From the IMG/VR virus record IMGVR_UViG_3300044546_001431, positions 1-29,460 of that record: DNA of 29,460 bases; one strand, given 5' to 3'. Shown here piece after piece: positions 8,335 through 15,681 of the stretch. This DNA is from a virus. The translations under genes were made by a program, and so were the position numbers. The notes under the pieces are model-generated. The model searched no databases and was not told the DNA's origin. It saw nothing but the letters and a program-made list of their open reading frames with translations. How positions within the stretch are numbered: the stretch's first letter is position 1; each line of letters begins with the position of its first letter.

Positions 8335-9330
8335 ATGACCAAAGATATTCCTATTTACAAAATCACAATCGAAGATGAGTTTGCCGATGGCGAAAACTTA
8401 GGCATCGAAATGATTGCGTTCACCAAGTTGCCAGCAATCAAGGTCAAAGGGATGGCATTCAGCGCAGATAAAAAAATGATTTTCGCTGACGATCTAAAGT
8501 ATCGAATCACTGCACCGGCAATGATACCGATGGACATCTATCGCAACAACAAAGAAGATGGCGAGTATTATGTGCAGTTCACCGCTGAGGTCATCGAGCA
8601 GATTCACACCAAGTTCATGGCTGACCTCAAAAATCGTGACATCTTCAACCTGGAGCATGACACTGATAAGAAGGTACCAGCCTACATCCTCGAAACATGG
8701 ATTGTGGACAACCCAACCCAAGACAAAGCATTCAGCACATTTGGCATTGAGGTACCGAAAGGCACTCTCATGTTGACTGTTCAGGTGACTGACCCAGAGT
8801 ACTACAACAAATTGGTTGAAGATGGTCAAGTTGGATTCTCCATCGAGGGCTTTCTTGGTCTTAAATTATCGGAACAAATTAAACTAAATAACATGAACAA
8901 GTTACCAGATGGAGAATATCTTGTTGAGGACAAAATCTATGTCATGAAAGATGGCGAGGTTGTTGAAATCAAAGAGATGGAAAAAGAAGAGCCAACCGCT
9001 GAAGTGGTTGAGGAAGAGATGGCAGCTGAGCCAGTAGCAATGGAAGATACATCAGTCGAGGAGACAGTGACTGAAGATTCAACCATCACTGATGAAGAAA
9101 TGGCTATCGACCCGACAGCAGATGCAGAAGCGATTCTTGCAATCGTCTTGCCAGTGATTGAAGAGCGTGAGAAGGCATTGATTGCCATGCTTGCAGACCT
9201 TCGCAATCAGATGGAAGAGATGTATGGCGAAAAAGAAGTTGAAGTTGAGGCAACCGACAACAAACAAAAAATGTCAGTGCAAGCCAAATTCAGCGCAGTG
9301 AGTAAATTTTTAAACCTAAATAACCAATAA
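8335..9330 (+). CDS. XkdF-like prohead protease with C-terminal scaffold domain
   Basis: A 331-residue protein. Residues about 1-175 resemble the XkdF-type putative phage serine protease: EHD at 108-110, AYILETWIVDN at 116-126, PKGTLMLTVQV at 141-151 and GFSIEG at 167-172, where a His and a Ser are candidate catalytic residues. Residues about 190-331 are highly acidic with a helical coiled-coil end, typical of an internal scaffold that shapes the capsid and is then cleaved away. It lies directly before the major capsid gene, as protease-scaffold genes do. The start at 8335 is chosen because it follows the late motif; an upstream in-frame ATG at 8146 would run through the divergent gene and is unlikely. 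An internal ATG at 8893 may give the scaffold alone. Confidence 0.8.
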   Translation: MTKDIPIYKITIEDEFADGENLGIEMIAFTKLPAIKVKGMAFSADKKMIFADDLKYRITAPAMIPMDIYRNNKEDGEYYVQFTAEVIEQIHTKFMADLKNRDIFNLEHDTDKKVPAYILETWIVDNPTQDKAFSTFGIEVPKGTLMLTVQVTDPEYYNKLVEDGQVGFSIEGFLGLKLSEQIKLNNMNKLPDGEYLVEDKIYVMKDGEVVEIKEMEKEEPTAEVVEEEMAAEPVAMEDTSVEETVTEDSTITDEEMAIDPTADAEAILAIVLPVIEEREKALIAMLADLRNQMEEMYGEKEVEVEATDNKQKMSVQAKFSAVSKFLNLNNQ

Positions 9331-9343
9331 AAAACAAACCAAA

Positions 9344-10276
9344 ATGAGCAGAAAATTAAGATTCGACTTGGACATTGACGCATCAGCGTTATTGCAAGCA
9401 AACAGCGAGGCATTCTATTCTCGTGCGTATTTGAATGAGGAAGTAGTTGACAACTACCGCACACTTCCTGGTGTCAAGTACAAGACAAAAATTTCAACCG
9501 TAACATTCGGTCAGGTCCTACAAGCAGAGAACTGTGGCTGGAATGCGAGCACTGATGACCTCTCATCTGTTGAAATCGATGTATGTGGATTGTCAGCAAT
9601 GGCTGAAATCTGCCAATTCAATTTGGAGCAATCATTCGTATCTCTTCAAATGACAAAAGGTTCAAACGGTGATTTCACTGTTGCCTCTTTTATGGATTTC
9701 TACTGGAATGAAATGGCAAAAACAATCGCTGAGAACATCGAGAAACTTCGTTGGTTAGGTGATACTGAATCATTAGTACCAGCCCTCGCATTGTGTGATG
9801 GTTATGTAAAAGGATTGCTTGCTGATTCAGCTGTGATTGATATCGCTTCACCAGTTGCGATCACTCCATCGAATGTCCTTGCAAAATTAGCTTTAGTTTA
9901 CGCTGCTATCCCAGCTGCTGTAATCGCCAACCAAGAAGACTTGAGAATCTATGTATCGACTCCAGTTGCTACGGCTTACCGTGCTGCTGTTGCTGCTGCC
10001 AACACTCAAGCCAACTTGACTCAAGCCCTCGACTTCTCTTACTTGGGAATCAAGATGGTATTGTGTCCAGGTATGGGTACGACATCCAAAATTGTCGCTA
10101 CGTTGAAAGGCAATCTTATCTATTCTTTTGATGCTGAAGGTGATGGCAAAGCATTGCGTGCTGTCAACTTAGCTGACACAGTTGCTGAGCCGGTTATCCG
10201 TACTCGTGCTAACATGAAAGTTGGATTCACTCATGTGAACGGTGCTGAGATTGTATTCTACAACGCAGCTGCCTAA
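9344..10276 (+). CDS. Major capsid protein
   Basis: A 310-residue protein immediately downstream of the protease/scaffold gene and followed by a strong terminator, the classic setting of the major head protein. It has a charged helical N-terminus, an Ala/Val-rich central helical domain (about 165-225) and a beta-rich C-terminus (VGFTHVNGAEIVFYNAA), compatible with an HK97-type fold. It lacks the long cleaved delta domain, because the scaffold seems to be supplied by the gene before it. The leader is very A-rich (CAATAAAAAACAAACCAAA), which fits strong translation in Bacteroidota. The synonymous codon choice appears more T-rich than in the tail genes, possibly reflecting high expression. Confidence 0.78.
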   Translation: MSRKLRFDLDIDASALLQANSEAFYSRAYLNEEVVDNYRTLPGVKYKTKISTVTFGQVLQAENCGWNASTDDLSSVEIDVCGLSAMAEICQFNLEQSFVSLQMTKGSNGDFTVASFMDFYWNEMAKTIAENIEKLRWLGDTESLVPALALCDGYVKGLLADSAVIDIASPVAITPSNVLAKLALVYAAIPAAVIANQEDLRIYVSTPVATAYRAAVAAANTQANLTQALDFSYLGIKMVLCPGMGTTSKIVATLKGNLIYSFDAEGDGKALRAVNLADTVAEPVIRTRANMKVGFTHVNGAEIVFYNAAA

Positions 10277-10283
10277 ATAATTT

Positions 10284-10311
10284 AGGGGGGTGAAATTCCC
10301 CCCTTTTTTTT
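10284..10311 (+). terminator. Rho-independent terminator after the major capsid gene
   Basis: A stem of six G-C pairs (10285-10290 with 10298-10303) around a seven-base loop is followed by eight T residues. It lies eight bases after the capsid stop codon. I see no promoter between it and the next gene, so it may be partly read through to lower expression of downstream genes relative to capsid. Confidence 0.9.
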
Positions 10312-10335
10312 AAAATCTGACTAAATTCAAAAAAA

Positions 10336-10848
10336 ATGTGTGAAGCTTTAGAAACAATCGTAAAATCGTGCGACAACAATAGTGGTGGCATCGAAAAGAT
10401 TTGGATTAATCAGCAAGACAATATCGATACAGCCGTTGTTCCAACAGGAACATGGGAGATAAATGACATCAATTTAATTACTGGTGCTCCTGACTATACT
10501 CCTTTCGAGATACGTCGCAACACTGGAAGCTATGTTGAAGATGCAGCCATTGACCTTGTGAATGGTTCATCTTATGTCACTGCGACCATCACCTTGATGT
10601 TCCATCGTCGTGACCAAGACAAATCTCAAGCAATCAAAATCTTGGGTGCTGGTCAACAATACCTCAACGCAATCGTGAAGGATATGAATGGCAAGTACTG
10701 GTACTTCCCATACCTTCAGTTGAGTGCAGTTGGCGAAGGCTCTGGCCAAAATCGTGCAGATGGTAGTAAATATTCCGTGACTTTGGTTGCAGAGAATGAC
10801 TTCCTCGCATACGAAATCGCAGAGGCTGCTGTCCTTGCTGTTATTTAA
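10336..10848 (+). CDS. Probable major tail (tube) protein
   Basis: A 170-residue protein bracketed by two terminators next to the major capsid gene, an arrangement typical of an abundant virion protein. It is beta-rich (SSYVTATITLMFHRRDQDKSQ, GKYWYFPYLQLSAVGEGSG, SKYSVTLVAEND), contains the segment AIVKDMNGKYWYF, and ends in a short hydrophobic helix. The order of strands, helix and the phrase VKDMNGK are reminiscent of tail tube proteins of Bacteroidota siphoviruses. No other gene in the window is a better tail tube candidate. The ATG at 10336 follows an A-rich leader. Confidence 0.5.
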   Translation: MCEALETIVKSCDNNSGGIEKIWINQQDNIDTAVVPTGTWEINDINLITGAPDYTPFEIRRNTGSYVEDAAIDLVNGSSYVTATITLMFHRRDQDKSQAIKILGAGQQYLNAIVKDMNGKYWYFPYLQLSAVGEGSGQNRADGSKYSVTLVAENDFLAYEIAEAAVLAVI

Positions 10849-10869
10849 TTTGAAATAACCTACTAAAAG

Positions 10870-10895
10870 AGCCATCCAAACGGGTGGCTTTTTTT
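10870..10895 (+). terminator. Rho-independent terminator after the probable tail tube gene
   Basis: An eight-base stem AGCCATCC / GGGTGGCT (one T-G pair) with the loop AAAC is followed by seven T residues. It separates the probable tail tube gene from a new unit that starts with a copy of the late motif. Confidence 0.9.
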
Positions 10896-10902
10896 GTTTG
10901 TG

Positions 10903-10930
10903 AACATTTTTTGACCTATTTGCAATATAA
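10903..10930 (+). promoter_or_regulatory. Late-gene bipartite motif, copy 3, directly behind a terminator
   Basis: AACA (10903-10906), 13 bases, then TTGCAATATAA (10920-10930), five bases before the ATG at 10936. Because a strong terminator ends only seven bases upstream, the genes that follow (small protein, portal, connector, lysis) need a new start signal here. This makes this copy the best argument that the motif is a promoter. Confidence 0.65.
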
Positions 10931-10935
10931 CTATA

Positions 10936-11277
10936 ATGATATACATCAATAAAGGAGAGGTGAATTCGATTGTGCTGACACTCACAGAGGTGTCGACACT
11001 TACTTCACCATATTATTTGTTCGTTTTTCAGAACGAAATGAATCCAACATCCGACCCGATTCTCTTCACAGCACCAGATGACTCCGACTATCCAGAGAGA
11101 TTCAATCTCTTTTATTTGGATGAGCCGGTTGATGTCGAGCTAACGAAGGGACAATATACATACAGCGTTTATGAATCAACCATACCTCCCACAGAAATCA
11201 GTGACACCACTGGAGTGGTCATCGAGGAGGGCAGAATGGTTGTCAGTGGCGCATCAACATCATCAATTTACGACTAA
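10936..11277 (+). CDS. Small beta-rich protein of unknown function upstream of the portal
   Basis: A 113-residue acidic protein without membrane segments. It looks like a single beta-sandwich domain: MIYINKGEVNSIVLTLTE, then YYLFVFQNEM, QYTYSVYES and a closing GVVIEEGRMVVSG. It ends two bases before the portal start codon and belongs to the portal-connector-lysis unit. Similar small proteins are common in Bacteroidota phages next to structural genes. It may be a minor virion protein, but I do not recognise a function. Confidence 0.7.
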   Translation: MIYINKGEVNSIVLTLTEVSTLTSPYYLFVFQNEMNPTSDPILFTAPDDSDYPERFNLFYLDEPVDVELTKGQYTYSVYESTIPPTEISDTTGVVIEEGRMVVSGASTSSIYD

Positions 11278-11279
11278 TC

Positions 11280-12611
11280 ATGGGCATATTTGACCGATTC
11301 AGAACAGCACAGCAAAAAGCACCCGAGATGGTGGAGGGATATCAATCCTTTTCAACACCATTTCTCAACATTGGTGCTGGCAATTTATCTCTACCATATG
11401 TAAATGGTAGACACCAGACCACTGGCTGGATTCCTTTTGGCGATTCGAATCTTTTTCCAAGCGTATTGAATCAGCTGGTGTACTCATCGCCGCTGCATGG
11501 TTCCATAGTAGACTACAAAACCAATGCAGTAGTTGGTGGAGGGATTGAGCTGAAAACAACTACAACCACACCTCAAGAGCTTCTTGAATTGTACACATTT
11601 GAGAAGAAATCTAAACTAAAAAAGACAGTCAGAATCACAACCGAGCAACTGATTGTGCACAATCGTGTGTACTTCAAGCTCTACTTGGATGAGAAGATGA
11701 AGCTCACTCGCATGGAGAATGTATCTCCAGACAAAGTGAGAAGAGGTAGAGACCCAGAAAGCTATTTTATTTGTGACGACTGGAGTAGCCGCATTGATGT
11801 GATGCCAATAAAAAGATATCATCCGACTTGCACTGATCGTTGTCAGTTGTTTGTATACGAGGTTGAGTGCTTGGGACAGGAGTGGTATCCGCTGCCAAAG
11901 TACACATCTGCACTAAATTTCGCATATCTCTCTGGCGAGCTTTCGTACTTTGCAAAGAGTAACATTCAGAACAGTGTATTCCCTTCATTCGCCATGATGT
12001 TCCCTAAGCGACCACAGAGCGAAGAGGAGAAAAACGTCTTGAGAAATACAATCGACAAGATGAAAGGAGCTGCCAACGCTGGTAAAGCTGTCGCATTTTT
12101 TGCCAACTCACAAGACCAGCTTCCAAAGATTGAGAGCATTCCAACCAATCAAAATGACAAGATGTTCCAAGAAGCATCTGGACTCAACACAGAGCAGATT
12201 TGTTTCGCTCATACCATCGACCCTATCTTGATGGGTGTCCGCACCACTGGCTCACTTGGTTCTGGTAGCGATATCAAGCAAGCATACATCATCTTTGAAA
12301 AGAATGTCGTGATGCCATTGCGTGAGCAAGTGGTTGACATCTTTAATGACATCCTTCGCATTGCCAAAATCAACGCAGACTTCACAATCAACAACTTCCA
12401 AATCATCAATGAGACCATCGTTGAAATCGAAGGCGATGCGAGCAAGACATCTGACGCACTTAACACACTCAGCCCATTGGTTGCTACCAAGGTACTTGAG
12501 CAGATGACACCAAACGAGGTCAGAGCACTCGCATCACTTCCACCGATACCAGGTGGTGACCTTACTCCAGCACAATCAGCAGCAGCACAAACTCAAACAC
12601 CTCAAGCGTAA
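11280..12611 (+). CDS. Portal protein
   Basis: A 443-residue protein with the order of elements of a tailed-phage portal, the dodecameric ring through which DNA enters and leaves the head. There is an N-terminal strand region ending in GWIPFGDSNLFPSVLNQLVYSSPLHGSIVDYKTNAVVGGGI, a mixed wing domain, and a C-terminal helical part with GLNTEQICFAHTIDPILMG and a Gly/Ser-rich loop (TTGSLGSGSDIKQAY). It then runs through the long helix FEKNVVMPLREQVVDIFNDIL to a Pro/Ala/Gln-rich tail with PNEVRALASLPPIPGGDL. It is followed immediately (stop/start overlap) by a connector-like gene. Its place downstream of the capsid gene is unusual, since portals normally precede the protease and capsid genes. Confidence 0.85.
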   Translation: MGIFDRFRTAQQKAPEMVEGYQSFSTPFLNIGAGNLSLPYVNGRHQTTGWIPFGDSNLFPSVLNQLVYSSPLHGSIVDYKTNAVVGGGIELKTTTTTPQELLELYTFEKKSKLKKTVRITTEQLIVHNRVYFKLYLDEKMKLTRMENVSPDKVRRGRDPESYFICDDWSSRIDVMPIKRYHPTCTDRCQLFVYEVECLGQEWYPLPKYTSALNFAYLSGELSYFAKSNIQNSVFPSFAMMFPKRPQSEEEKNVLRNTIDKMKGAANAGKAVAFFANSQDQLPKIESIPTNQNDKMFQEASGLNTEQICFAHTIDPILMGVRTTGSLGSGSDIKQAYIIFEKNVVMPLREQVVDIFNDILRIAKINADFTINNFQIINETIVEIEGDASKTSDALNTLSPLVATKVLEQMTPNEVRALASLPPIPGGDLTPAQSAAAQTQTPQA

Positions 12612-13177
12612 TGTTGTACTTTATCACCGAATCCTATCTCAAGACCAACACACCCATCACAGCCAATGTGGATGTGACTGATGTGTTCCCGTATGTGGCA
12701 ACTCAAGCACAGCTCCGAGTGATGCCGATACTTGGCACCGTATTCTACAACCATTTGCTCGAGGCATACAATGACCAGACTCTTACACCTGAAGAGGAGC
12801 AGCTCGTGGCTTTCATTCAGCCCGTGATTGCTTGGAGGTCTGCCGAAGATGCTGTCTTTGGTTTGACATATCAGCTCAAGAACAAGGGTCTTCAGACTCA
12901 ATTCGGAGATAACAGCTCAAGCGTATCTCGCAGTGAGGTTGCATTCGGAATGGAGCACTTCGCTCAGAAGGCTGCATTCTTTGAGATGCGCCTCATCAGA
13001 TACCTGGTCAAGAATCGTGCTGAATATCCTATCTTCATCAGCCATGAGAATCGTGACACCGACCTTCGCCCACAAATTGAATGCACCCAGTGCATCGGTG
13101 ATTGTTTCATGGATGGTGTTTGGAACTGCGGATATCCACGCAACAACGGATACAACAACCAAATGCTTGTCATCTGA
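12611..13177 (+). CDS. Head-tail connector (adaptor) protein, DUF6712-like
   Basis: A 188-residue mostly helical protein whose ATG shares its first base with the portal stop codon. The first 100 residues (LKTNTPITANVDVTDVFPYV, QLRVMPILGTVFYNHLLEAY, LVAFIQPVIAWRSAEDAVFG) look like the helical adaptor proteins that sit below the portal ring and that I associate with the Pfam family DUF6712. The C-terminal 50 residues are polar, with three cysteines in ECTQCIGDC. The location next to the portal supports this. The family name is from memory. Confidence 0.6.
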   Translation: MLYFITESYLKTNTPITANVDVTDVFPYVATQAQLRVMPILGTVFYNHLLEAYNDQTLTPEEEQLVAFIQPVIAWRSAEDAVFGLTYQLKNKGLQTQFGDNSSSVSRSEVAFGMEHFAQKAAFFEMRLIRYLVKNRAEYPIFISHENRDTDLRPQIECTQCIGDCFMDGVWNCGYPRNNGYNNQMLVI

Positions 13178-13404
13178 TGACTGAATTCGTTACCATCATA
13201 AAAAAATACGGAGTAACTGGTGTGCTTGCTCTTTGGTTGTGGCACACTGACAGCCGATTGAATAAGGTGGAAACAGCACTCTATGACTGCTATAAAGAAA
13301 AGAGCTATCGCCAAGCTACACACACTCGAATCGAACTACCAGAACGACTATATGCAGTGCTGCCAAATGATAAAAAAACTAATAAACGACACACTCAAGC
13401 CTAA
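13177..13404 (+). CDS. Small holin-like membrane protein
   Basis: A 75-residue protein starting in TGATG with the connector gene stop. It has one short hydrophobic segment (about residues 10-23, YGVTGVLALWLWHT) followed by a charged amphipathic part with RLNKVETALYDCYKEKSYR. This layout is typical of small holin-associated proteins of the BhlA/UviB or XhlA kind found in front of endolysins. It overlaps the next gene by 38 bases in another frame. A role in lysis is inferred from position and layout. Confidence 0.5.
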   Translation: MTEFVTIIKKYGVTGVLALWLWHTDSRLNKVETALYDCYKEKSYRQATHTRIELPERLYAVLPNDKKTNKRHTQA

Positions 13405-13594
13405 CGGCAAGTGGTCCATAAAGCGATTGAGCGCATTCACATCCTTTTGGATGGCGATTTTGTATGCTCTTCTGCCGCTTCTCAAGCCATTCAAGGTGCA
13501 TGAGTTTGTATTTGTTGGGCTGCTCACCTACTCAGCAACTGCCATCGGGCTCACCGTATGGAATAAAACAATAAAAGATGGTCCAAACGTATAA
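13367..13594 (+). CDS. Holin candidate with two membrane segments
   Basis: A 75-residue protein from the ATG at 13367 (MIKKLINDTLKPNGKWS). Two hydrophobic segments, about residues 22-40 and 46-65, are separated by a short polar turn (KPFKVHE), with a basic N-terminus and a short charged C-terminal tail. Small two-segment proteins directly before the endolysin are usually class II holins, which open the inner membrane at lysis. The frame is open further upstream (ATG at 13283), but the chosen start fits the usual form of such proteins and keeps the overlap with the preceding gene short. It overlaps the endolysin gene by 17 bases. Confidence 0.65.
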   Translation: MIKKLINDTLKPNGKWSIKRLSAFTSFWMAILYALLPLLKPFKVHEFVFVGLLTYSATAIGLTVWNKTIKDGPNV

Positions 13595-14153
13595 CGACAA
13601 GCAACTACTCGAGCGAGTCAAGTCACTTCACAACTATATTGGTATTCCATCAGGGCACTGGATTCTTGGAGTGCGCTCGAATGAAGATACAGCCAACAGC
13701 TTTGACGATAAGTTCTACCTATTTAAAGGTGAAGAGTTCATCTGGGTGACATCTGGCACCACCAATCCAGGAACACCAACTCTCAAGCAGTTCGAAAAGG
13801 TCAATAAAAAGGGCGCAGCTGTGCTCAAATCCGACCAATGGTACTATGATGTTTGGAAGTTCGGCAAGCACAATGGCAAGGTCGATGCATTGCTTCAGCT
13901 TGGAGCCGCTGTCCAGGTGTATCGTGACACCGACAAGGATGACAACAGCGAAGAGCAAGGCACACTCGACACCGGATACTTCGGCATCAACTTTCATTCT
14001 AACACATACGACTTGAGCAAGCCATCAGGCACTTCCATTGGTTGGTGGTCAGCTGGTTGCCAAGTGGTCAACAACGTGACCAAATACAAAGAGTTCATCA
14101 AGCTCTGCAAACCACAGAAATTCACCTCTTATTGTCTGATAAATGAATTCTAA
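13578..14153 (+). CDS. Endolysin candidate with L,D-transpeptidase-like catalytic motif
   Basis: A 191-residue soluble protein between the holin candidate and the spanin candidate, the place of the endolysin. The C-terminal half contains INFHSNTYDLS, about 20 residues, then SIGWWSAGCQVV: His140, Ser158 and Cys161 in the spacing of the YkuD-type L,D-transpeptidase active site (H-X14-20-S-x-GC). That family acts on meso-diaminopimelate-containing cross-links, and here the enzyme probably cuts peptidoglycan peptides rather than forming links. There is no signal peptide, so release depends on the holin. The activity is inferred; similar genes may carry names such as peptidoglycan-binding or YkuD. 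Confidence 0.6.
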   Translation: MVQTYNDKQLLERVKSLHNYIGIPSGHWILGVRSNEDTANSFDDKFYLFKGEEFIWVTSGTTNPGTPTLKQFEKVNKKGAAVLKSDQWYYDVWKFGKHNGKVDALLQLGAAVQVYRDTDKDDNSEEQGTLDTGYFGINFHSNTYDLSKPSGTSIGWWSAGCQVVNNVTKYKEFIKLCKPQKFTSYCLINEF

Positions 14154-14571
14154 AGTCACCATTCTGTCACTAATTGTGACAATATTTGCGACATCTTGCG
14201 GTGTTAATTACCATATAAATAAGGCGATAAAAAAAGGATACCGCTGCGACAGCGTGGCTGATACCATTCGTATCACATATGTGGACTCATTTCCCGTGAT
14301 TGTAGACAATAAAATTGTTTACGAATACTATCACACCACCAAGGATACAATCGTGCGTTACAACACATCTTTTGTGCCCGTTACCAAAACAAGGTGGCAA
14401 ACTCGTATTGAATACAAGCTCAAGCGTGACACCATTCGCCAGGTGCAGAAGATTGAGGTGGCAAAGTACAAATCACAGAAAGATAAGCCCACTTTTTGGG
14501 TGCTGATTCTCGGCTTTGTGATTGGTATGGGTACCATGTACCTATTCAGATATTCTAAAAAACAAATATGA
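14143..14571 (+). CDS. Probable unimolecular spanin (lipoprotein with C-terminal membrane anchor)
   Basis: A 142-residue protein with an N-terminal lipoprotein signal (hydrophobic residues 5-16, lipobox ATSC with Cys19) and a C-terminal membrane segment at 118-135 (FWVLILGFVIGMGTMYLF) followed by a short basic tail. Between them lies a roughly 95-residue periplasmic part rich in beta-branched residues and charges. An outer-membrane lipid anchor plus an inner-membrane helix in one chain is the layout of u-spanins such as T1 gp11, which fuse the two membranes in the last step of lysis. The gene follows the endolysin with an 11-base overlap. I call it from topology and position, not from sequence similarity. 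Confidence 0.6.
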   Translation: MNSKVTILSLIVTIFATSCGVNYHINKAIKKGYRCDSVADTIRITYVDSFPVIVDNKIVYEYYHTTKDTIVRYNTSFVPVTKTRWQTRIEYKLKRDTIRQVQKIEVAKYKSQKDKPTFWVLILGFVIGMGTMYLFRYSKKQI

Positions 14572-15446
14572 TTGTAAAAAAACACGCAAAGAACATCCAC
14601 GAGATTCAGCTCGATGGCAACCTGGTACAGATAGCCATGCTGTCAGACCTCCACTGGGACAATCCAAAAAGCGACTGGAAGATTCTCAAGCGTGACCTCG
14701 ACCATTGTCTTGAGCACAACATACCTGTCATGATAAATGGCGATATGTTCTGCCTGATGCAAGGTAAAGGTGATCGCAGAGGGAACAAGTCTGACATCCG
14801 ACCAGAGCACAACAATGCAAAGTACTTGGATAGTGTGGTTGAGACCGCTGTCGAATGGTTTCTGCCGTATGCTCACATCCTGACGGTAATCGGTTACGGC
14901 AACCACGAGACCGCAATCATCAAGCACCAGGAGACCGACCTCCTTCAGCGATTCGTGGACCTTCTCAACTACAAAGCTGGCAGCAATGTCTTCACAGGTG
15001 GATATGGTGGTTGGCTTATTGTTCGTCAGACATTCAATGGCAACGTGCAGATGACTACCAAAATCAAATATTTCCATGGCTCGGGAGGCGGGGGGGTGGT
15101 TACACGTGGTGCCATCAACTTGACTCGTGCTTTGGAGATGTATGAGGACTTCGATATCTTCACAATGGGACACATCCACGAGAATGCAGCCCGAAATGAT
15201 GTGCGTGATACCATCACATCGCACTCAAAGACAGGATACCGCCATCAGCACAAGGACATCCATCTCATGCTCACTGGTACTTACAAAGAAGAGTACGGTG
15301 ATGGCTCAAAAGGGTGGCACGTTGAGCGAGGTGCTCCAGTGAAGCCAACAGGAGGGCGCATCCTTACCATTGAGTGCAGAAGATATGAGCAAGACAATGC
15401 AAGAAAAACCGTCAAGAGTATCGACTCAATGAAATTTCCTTTGTAA
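14568..15446 (+). CDS. Calcineurin-like metallophosphoesterase
   Basis: A 292-residue enzyme with the metal-binding motifs of the calcineurin-like phosphoesterase superfamily: SDLHWD (26-31), NGD (57-59), GNHE (111-114), KYFHGSGG (about 167-174) and MGHIHE (about 200-205). It would hydrolyse phosphodiester or phosphomonoester bonds using two metal ions; the natural substrate cannot be read from the sequence. It starts in the ATGA ending the spanin gene and closes the late unit, being followed by two terminators. Such genes are common in phages, often near replication or structural genes, and some have been proposed to act on DNA or nucleotides. Confidence 0.85.
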   Translation: MIVKKHAKNIHEIQLDGNLVQIAMLSDLHWDNPKSDWKILKRDLDHCLEHNIPVMINGDMFCLMQGKGDRRGNKSDIRPEHNNAKYLDSVVETAVEWFLPYAHILTVIGYGNHETAIIKHQETDLLQRFVDLLNYKAGSNVFTGGYGGWLIVRQTFNGNVQMTTKIKYFHGSGGGGVVTRGAINLTRALEMYEDFDIFTMGHIHENAARNDVRDTITSHSKTGYRHQHKDIHLMLTGTYKEEYGDGSKGWHVERGAPVKPTGGRILTIECRRYEQDNARKTVKSIDSMKFPL

Positions 15447-15478
15447 TTTAGTGCCGTATTCATAATACGTTGTTTTGG

Positions 15479-15506
15479 GGGAGCTTTCGGGCTCCCTTTT
15501 TTTTTT
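15479..15506 (+). terminator. Rho-independent terminator ending the late unit
   Basis: The stem GGGAGC / GCTCCC (15479-15484 with 15491-15496) with a six-base loop is followed by ten T residues, 32 bases after the phosphoesterase stop codon. Confidence 0.9.
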
Positions 15507-15513
15507 ATATTTG
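15506..15513 (+). promoter_or_regulatory. Weak -7-like element between two terminators
   Basis: TATATTTG matches the Bacteroidota -7 consensus TAnnTTTG and sits between the two terminators. There is no clear TTTG 19-21 bases upstream, since that space is the terminator hairpin. If active it would give an RNA of only about 65 bases ending at the second terminator. Confidence 0.25.
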
Positions 15514-15557
15514 TACTACTTTAGTAATTCCAAAACAAAGTAAATCTGATTTGATTG

Positions 15558-15585
15558 CCCCATTCTATACGGATGGGGTTTTTTT
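15558..15585 (+). terminator. Second rho-independent terminator
   Basis: The stem CCCCATTC / GGATGGGG (15558-15565 with 15571-15578, one T-G pair) with the loop TATAC is followed by seven T residues. It is 52 bases after the first terminator, so the two together insulate the early region. Confidence 0.88.
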
Positions 15586-15599
15586 GTTTAATATATTAT

Positions 15600-15681
15600 A
15601 CCTAATCGGGTATATTCCGACTAAATGCATAATATATTGCACCTTTTCGGGTATGTTTTGTACCTTTTTGGGTACGTTTTG
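15600..15681. repeat. Three degenerate repeats of ACC-TTTT-CGGGTA type
   Basis: ACCTAATCGGGTATATTCCG (15600-15619), ACCTTTTCGGGTATGTTTTG (15641-15660) and ACCTTTTTGGGTACGTTTTG (15662-15681) share the core ACCtttTcGGGTA. Together with the two longer repeats that follow they place five GGGTA cores in about 125 bases. They lie between the terminators and the early promoter, so they are candidate operator sites or iterons. Confidence 0.7.

Noticed and set aside
14606-15224. Long minus-strand open frames opposite the phosphoesterase gene
   Set aside because: The plus-strand frame carries all metallophosphoesterase motifs; the antisense frames have no recognisable domain and no promoter.
15632-15657. 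Minus-strand copy of the late motif (AACA, 11 bases, GTGCAATATAT)
   Set aside because: Two mismatches in the core, shorter spacing, and it would point into two terminators with no gene to read. It may be chance in A/T-rich DNA.
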